Assembly: GCF_021462405.1 (NCBI RefSeq)
Contig: NZ_JAKEDU010000001.1
Coordinates: 367,315-431,314, forward strand
DNA length: 64,000 bases
Direction: 5' to 3'
From: Thermus tengchongensis
GTDB lineage: Bacteria; Deinococcota; Deinococci; Deinococcales; Thermaceae
Each line of letters starts with the position of its first letter. Position 1 is the stretch's first letter. Shown here one piece after another: positions 59,971 to 64,000 of this stretch. The translations under genes were made by a program, and so were the position numbers. The notes under the pieces are model-generated. The model was not told the origin of the DNA. It did no database searches and saw nothing but the letters and a program-made list of their open reading frames with translations.

Positions 59971-60000
59971 TTGTCAAGGGCATGCGCTCTTTGCTACACT
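59971..60000 (+). promoter_or_regulatory. Promoter of the 60016 gene and kinase
   Basis: TTGTCA (59971-59976), 18 bases, TACACT (59995-60000). The leader would be about 9 bases and includes AAGGGAAGG. Confidence 0.5.
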
Positions 60001-60015
60001 CTTCCAAGGGAAGGT

Positions 60016-60228
60016 ATGCCCAAGAAGGAAAAGAAGCGGTTGCAGGTGGTCATCTCCGAGGAACAGGACGCCCTCCTCACCCGGGCGGCCTACGCCCTTT
60101 CCAGCCCCGAAAGGCTGGTTTCCAAGTCGGAGGTGGTGCGCCTGGCCATCGCCAAGATCGTGCAGGAGCTGGAGGGCAACAAGGAGGAGCTGGCCGAACT
60201 CCTAAAGCAGCTGGAGCCCGAGGAATAA
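60016..60228 (+). CDS. Small ribbon-helix-helix-like protein
   Basis: 70 residues. KRLQVVISEEQDALLTRAAYALSSPERLVSKSEVVRLAIAKIVQEL has the strand-helix-helix order of RHH regulators. It may control itself and the kinase gene, which starts 1 base after its stop. Confidence 0.6.
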   Translation: MPKKEKKRLQVVISEEQDALLTRAAYALSSPERLVSKSEVVRLAIAKIVQELEGNKEELAELLKQLEPEE

Positions 60229-60229
60229 A

Positions 60230-62047
60230 ATGACGGGCATGGTCCTGGGCGGGCGGTACCGCCTCGAGGCCTCCTTGGGTTCCGGGGGGATGGCGGAGGT
60301 GTGGCGGGCGGTGGACGAGCGCCTGGGGCGCAAGGTGGCGGTGAAGCTCCTCCACCCCCGGGCCCTGCCCCCCGAAAGGGAGCGGTTTCTCCTCGAGGTG
60401 CGGGCCCTTTCCCGCCTCTTCCACCCGGGCATCGTCCAGGTGCTGGACCTGGGGGAGGAGGAGGGGAGGCCCTACTTCGTCATGGAGCTGGTGGAAGGGG
60501 GTACCTTTGACCGCCTGGGCCCCTTCGAGGAAGGCCCGGAAGGGGAGAGGATCCTCGAGGCGGCCATCCAGGTGATGGAGGCCCTGGCCCACCTCCACGC
60601 CCAGGGCATCCTCCACCGGGACCTCACCCCCAAAAACATCCTCCTCACCAAGGAGGGGCATCCCAAGGTCATGGACTTTGGCCTGGCGTACCTCTTACAA
60701 GAAAGCCGCCACCTGACCCGCACTGGGTACACCCTGGGCACCCCCACCTACATGGCTCCCGAACAAGCCAAGGGCCTGCCCCTTACCCCCCGGGCTGACC
60801 TCTACAGCCTGGGAGCGGTCCTCTACCGCACCCTCACCGGCAAACCCCCCTTTGAGGGGGAAAACGATCAGGCGATCCTCTTCCAGCACGTCTACGAGCC
60901 CCCTAAGCCTCCCCAGGCTTTGAACCCCACCATCCCTTCTGGGGTGGCGGAAGCGGTGCTTTCCCTTTTGGCCAAGCACCCGGAGGAAAGGCCCTCCCAC
61001 CCCAGCCTCTTCAAAAGCCCCCTGCAGGAGTTCCAGGCCCTCCGCCTTGCCACCCCCCGGGCCGGGTCCAGCCGCTCGGGCCACTACCCCCTGGCCCCCG
61101 ACCCCCGCAGGCTTTCCCTCAAAGGCAAGCTGGACCTGGGAGGGGAGGCCGCCTGGCCCGGGGAGATGGTGTACGCCCACGGCCGGGTCTACTTGGGAGC
61201 GGGGCGGGGCCTGGCGGAGGTGGACCTCCTTTCAGGAACGGTGCGCCGGGAACCCCTTCCTGAGGAGGTCACCGCTCCCCCGGTGGTGCGGGGTGGAGTT
61301 TACGTGGCCGCCTGGGACGGCCGGGTGCGCCGCTTCAAGGCCCAAGCCTTGGAGTGGAGCGCCGACACGGGAGCGGAGATCACCGCCGCTCCCCTGGTCC
61401 TGGGGGAGCGGGTCTTTGTGGCCAGCCGGGACGGAAGCCTCTACGCCTTCGAGCAAGGCCGCCTCCTCTACCGCTTCCAGGCGGGGGGGCACCTCTCCGC
61501 CAGCCCCACCTTCCACCGGAACCTCCTTTTCTTGGCCTCGGAGGACGGGTTCCTCTACGCTCTGGATCCGGACACGGGCACCTTGCGCTACAAGGTGAAG
61601 ACCGGTCCGGTGCACGCTCCTGTGGCCGCCTACCGCGGGGTGCTCTTCATCCCCACCTGGGAGGGAGAGGTTTACGCCTTTGAACCTTTGAGCCGGGAGA
61701 CCCTCTGGAACACCGCCGTGGAAGGCGAGATCTGGGGCGGACTGGCCCTGGACGGGGAACGGGTGTATGTGGCCGCCTGGGACGGGGTCTTAAGGGCCCT
61801 GGACCAGGCCACGGGGGAGGAGGTGTGGAGCCTCGAGGTGGGCAAGGTGACGGCAGGCCTTTCCTATGCCGCCGGGCACGTCTATGTGGCCACGGAGGAG
61901 GGGCGTTTCCTAGCGGTGGACCAAAGGGGCCAGGTGGTCTTTGAGGCCACGGGCCTGGGAGCGGTCCAGGTACCCCCTCTGCCCCTATCCCAGGAGGTCT
62001 TGGTGGCCAACCTTGCCGGGAAACTTTTCCGCTTTGGCGTAGGATAG
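60230..62047 (+). CDS. Ser/Thr protein kinase fused to a PQQ-type beta-propeller
   Basis: 605 residues. Kinase domain 1-275: glycine loop LGSGGMAEVWRA, lysine in VAVKLL, catalytic HRDLTPKN and DFG, then APE in TYMAPEQAKG. Residues 300-605 hold about seven PQQ/WD-like blades (YVAAWDGRVRRF, FVASRDGSLYAF, FLASEDGFLYALDPDTG, YVAAWDGVLRALDQATG). There is no membrane span between, so the propeller is cytoplasmic, unlike most PASTA- or sensor-linked kinases. Start could also be ATG 60239. Confidence 0.88.
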   Translation: MTGMVLGGRYRLEASLGSGGMAEVWRAVDERLGRKVAVKLLHPRALPPERERFLLEVRALSRLFHPGIVQVLDLGEEEGRPYFVMELVEGGTFDRLGPFEEGPEGERILEAAIQVMEALAHLHAQGILHRDLTPKNILLTKEGHPKVMDFGLAYLLQESRHLTRTGYTLGTPTYMAPEQAKGLPLTPRADLYSLGAVLYRTLTGKPPFEGENDQAILFQHVYEPPKPPQALNPTIPSGVAEAVLSLLAKHPEERPSHPSLFKSPLQEFQALRLATPRAGSSRSGHYPLAPDPRRLSLKGKLDLGGEAAWPGEMVYAHGRVYLGAGRGLAEVDLLSGTVRREPLPEEVTAPPVVRGGVYVAAWDGRVRRFKAQALEWSADTGAEITAAPLVLGERVFVASRDGSLYAFEQGRLLYRFQAGGHLSASPTFHRNLLFLASEDGFLYALDPDTGTLRYKVKTGPVHAPVAAYRGVLFIPTWEGEVYAFEPLSRETLWNTAVEGEIWGGLALDGERVYVAAWDGVLRALDQATGEEVWSLEVGKVTAGLSYAAGHVYVATEEGRFLAVDQRGQVVFEATGLGAVQVPPLPLSQEVLVANLAGKLFRFGVG

Positions 62048-62051
62048 GGGT

Positions 62052-62426
62052 ATGGAAGCCATCCGCACCAACAGAGCCCCCCAGGCCATCGGCCCCTACT
62101 CCCAGGCGGTGCGGGCCGGAGGGCTGGTCTTCGTCTCCGGCCAAATCCCTCTAAGGCCCGACGGCACCCTGGCAGAAGGGGATATCCGCACCCAAACGGA
62201 GCTGGTGATGGAGAACCTAAAGGCCATCCTCGAGGCGGCGGGCTCCTCCCTCGCCCGGGTGGTGCAAACCACCTGCTTCCTGACCGACCTGGAGGACTTC
62301 CCCCTTTTCAACGAGGTCTACGCCCGCTATTTCTCGCCCCCCTACCCGGCCCGGGCCACGGTGGCGGTGAAGGCTTTGCCCAAAGGGGTCCGGGTGGAGG
62401 TAGCCTGCATCGCCCTGGCGGATTAA
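62052..62426 (+). CDS. ridA: Reactive intermediate deaminase RidA
   Basis: 124 residues. APQAIGPYSQAVRAGGLVFVSGQIP, then VQTTCFLTDLEDFPLFNEVYARYF and PARATVAV with the catalytic arginine are the RidA/YjgF signature. It hydrolyses toxic enamines from PLP enzymes. TAGGAT is 6 bases upstream of the ATG. Confidence 0.93.
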   Translation: MEAIRTNRAPQAIGPYSQAVRAGGLVFVSGQIPLRPDGTLAEGDIRTQTELVMENLKAILEAAGSSLARVVQTTCFLTDLEDFPLFNEVYARYFSPPYPARATVAVKALPKGVRVEVACIALAD

Positions 62427-62458
62427 GGCATAAGGGCAAAAAAGCGTAAAATATCGGC

Positions 62459-63403
62459 ATGACGGTCCAGGAAAACCAAGCGGAAGAACTCCTCCACCGC
62501 TTTCGCCAAGGGGATGTGCGGGCCCTGGCCCGGGCCCTCACCCTGGTGGAATCGGGACACCCTGTGGGGCAGGAGCTGCTTAAGCGCCTGCGGGGACAGG
62601 CCCAGGCCAAGGTGGTGGGCATCACGGGAAGCCCGGGAGCCGGCAAGAGCACCCTCACCGACCGCTTGATCCTGGAGGCCAGGAAGCGGGGGGAGCGGGT
62701 AGGGGTCTTGGCGGTGGACCCCTCTAGCCCCTTCACAGGAGGGGCCATCCTGGGGGACCGGATCCGCATGATGCGCCACCACCGGGACCCGGGGGTCTAC
62801 ATCCGCTCCCTGGCTTCCAGAGGCGCCCTGGGAGGCCTGGCCGGGGCCACGGTGGCCGCTTTAGCCCTCCTGGAGGCCTTCGGCTTTGACCGCATCTTCG
62901 TGGAAACCGTGGGGGTAGGCCAGAGCGAGGTGGACATCGCCCGGGTGGCGGACACCACCCTCCTCGTCCTCACCCCCGCCGCAGGCGATGCGGTCCAGGC
63001 CTTCAAGGCCGGGGTCATGGAGATCGCCGACCTCTTCGCCGTGAACAAGTTTGACCTTCCAGGCGGGGAAAGGATCATCCAGGAGCTGAAAAGCGCCCTG
63101 GAACTCTCCCCCCCGCGCCCCGGGGGCTGGCGTCCCCCTATCTTCCCCACGGTAGCGGCCACCGGGGAAGGGGTGGAGGCGCTCTTTGAGGGCCTCGAGG
63201 CCCACCACCGCCACCTTCTGGAGCATGGCCTCCTGGAAACCCACCGCCTGGAGCGGGCCCGGTTTGAGGTGGAAAGCGTCATCCAGGAATGGGGACGGAG
63301 GAAGACCCAGTCTGCCGGGGAGCTGGTGGCCCGGGTGGCCCGGGGAGAGCTCTCCCCCGAAGAAGCGGCCCTCGCCCTCCTGGACCCGGACCAGCCCCGC
63401 TAG
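62459..63403 (+). CDS. meaB: MeaB/ArgK-type GTPase
   Basis: 314 residues. G1 GITGSPGAGKSTLTD near 56-70, AVDPSSPFTGGAILGDRIRM, G3 ETVGVGQSEVD and G4 NKFD. MeaB protects the B12 enzyme methylmalonyl-CoA mutase; the mutase gene is not in this window. TAAAAT 6 bases before the ATG suggests a leaderless mRNA. Confidence 0.9.
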   Translation: MTVQENQAEELLHRFRQGDVRALARALTLVESGHPVGQELLKRLRGQAQAKVVGITGSPGAGKSTLTDRLILEARKRGERVGVLAVDPSSPFTGGAILGDRIRMMRHHRDPGVYIRSLASRGALGGLAGATVAALALLEAFGFDRIFVETVGVGQSEVDIARVADTTLLVLTPAAGDAVQAFKAGVMEIADLFAVNKFDLPGGERIIQELKSALELSPPRPGGWRPPIFPTVAATGEGVEALFEGLEAHHRHLLEHGLLETHRLERARFEVESVIQEWGRRKTQSAGELVARVARGELSPEEAALALLDPDQPR

Positions 63404-63885
63404 TTCTCAGGGCCCGCAGCCTGACCCCTGGCTCCAGGGGAACGCCAGCGGGCCAGCGCCTTCAGAAGCATCTCTCGCTCGTTGGGGTAGGAAAGGCGAT
63501 CCAGAGCTTCCTTAACGGGGAGGAAAAAGGCGGCCTCCACCTCGGAAAGCTGGGGCCTGGGTTCCCCTCCCCGGTAGGCCATGAGGAAGTAGTGGACCTC
63601 CTTGCTCACGGTCACCGGTTCCCCACCATCCCGGACGGTGAAGTAGTAGCGCACCTTGCCTAGAGGCGAGACCACTGCGGCCTCCACCCCCGTTTCCTCC
63701 CGCACCTCGCGCACCGCCGTTTCCGGATAACGCTCGCCAGGCTCCACCTGGCCCTTGGGCAGGGTAACCACCCGCCCTTCCTTCAAGGAGACCACTAGTA
63801 CCTCAGGAACCTCCCCTCGGAGAACCACGCCCCCCGCGGAGACCACCCGCTTCCTCGCCGTTCGGACCTGCCGCTTCCTCCGCAC
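63400..63885 (-). CDS. Nudix hydrolase
   Basis: 161 residues. Nudix box GQVEPGERYPETAVREVREETGVEA near 45-69. The wording LVVSLKEGRVVTLPKGQVEPGE resembles diadenosine polyphosphate hydrolases of Thermus, but the substrate is not certain. A basic N-terminus (RRKRQVRTARKRV) precedes the domain; a later start is possible. Convergent with meaB, overlap 4 bases. Confidence 0.8.
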   Translation of the reverse strand: MRRKRQVRTARKRVVSAGGVVLRGEVPEVLVVSLKEGRVVTLPKGQVEPGERYPETAVREVREETGVEAAVVSPLGKVRYYFTVRDGGEPVTVSKEVHYFLMAYRGGEPRPQLSEVEAAFFLPVKEALDRLSYPNEREMLLKALARWRSPGARGQAAGPEN

Positions 63886-63905
63886 GTACCCGGCCCACCT
63901 CCCAG

Positions 63906-63935
63906 CAACAAAAAAGGGCGCCCGAAGGCGCCCCC
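63906..63935 (-). terminator. Terminator of 16S rRNA
   Basis: On the minus strand GGGCGCC-TTCG-GGCGCCC is followed by six T. A textbook terminator 40 bases after the 16S end. Confidence 0.9.
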
Positions 63936-63976
63936 AAAGGACCCGAAAAGGGGAGAGCAGGGCTTGGGTACTCCTT

Positions 63977-64000
63977 AGAAAGGAGGTGATCCAGCCGCAC
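63977..64000 (-). rRNA. rrs: 16S ribosomal RNA, 3' end
   Basis: The minus strand reads GTGCGGCTGGATCACCTCCT and then TTCT, the universal 16S 3' end with the anti-Shine-Dalgarno sequence. The rest lies beyond the right edge. No tRNA or 23S follows, only the terminator, as in Thermus with its unlinked rRNA genes. Confidence 0.95.

Overview
The window is high-GC bacterial chromosome that I read as the genus Thermus. Several proteins have the lengths and wording I know from T. thermophilus: a 405-residue aspartokinase with an internal 161-residue beta subunit, RsmC, SigA, PsrABC of 766/195/253 residues, and a 365-residue RF2 with a programmed frameshift. Many genes have a -10 hexamer only 6-7 bases before the start codon, as expected for leaderless mRNAs. 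The 3' end of a 16S rRNA gene at the right edge is followed directly by its own terminator, as in Thermus, where 16S is not linked to 23S-5S. The species cannot be fixed from this sequence.

Left host block (1-25.2 kb): the end of mdh, a phosphoribosyltransferase, aspartokinase, rsmC, sigA, an RNA 2H phosphoesterase, an amidohydrolase, a five-haem cytochrome c, ADP-ribose pyrophosphatase and ribF. Then comes a respiratory locus: a cysteine-bearing sensor kinase and its regulator, a TorD-like chaperone, the polysulfide reductase PsrABC and an exported rhodanese. The glycine cleavage system (gcvT, gcvH, gcvPA, gcvPB) and a malic enzyme-nurA-herA operon follow on the minus strand. The block ends in a surE gene cut short by a probable transposase remnant.

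Mobile block (25.28-54.0 kb): two tyrosine-integrase elements stand in tandem in the 3' end of one tRNA-Val(CAC) gene, with three att copies at 25280, 47236 and 53961. Element 1 (about 22 kb) is a prophage of the P23-77/IN93 type (membrane-containing Thermus phages, Matsushitaviridae). It has a CI/Cro switch, a replication gene with an apparent origin inside it, a packaging ATPase, a two-gene small/large capsid pair, about fifteen small membrane or virion proteins, a fibre-like gene with 26-residue repeats, and lysis genes. Its lysogeny arm adds a PDZ lipoprotein and a HEPN/DUF3467-like cluster. Element 2 (about 6.7 kb) has no recognisable capsid, ATPase or lysis gene. It carries HicAB, a membrane protein, a 91-nt three-way-junction element, a primase-polymerase, a RepA-like ATPase with two clusters of 12-bp iterons, and its own integrase. 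It could be a phage satellite or a small integrative replicon of the kind that carries Thermus PrimPol.

Right host block (54.0-64 kb): the intact tRNA-Val, a PhoB/PhoR/PhoU set, a DUF1801 protein, prfB, murA, a small DNA-binding-like protein, a Ser/Thr kinase fused to a PQQ-type propeller, ridA, a MeaB-type GTPase, a Nudix hydrolase and the end of 16S rRNA. The most interesting points are the tandem element pair with a divergent middle att site, the structured element at 48441-48531, the iterons around the ATPase gene, the origin-like repeat inside the prophage replication gene, and several unassigned accessory genes.
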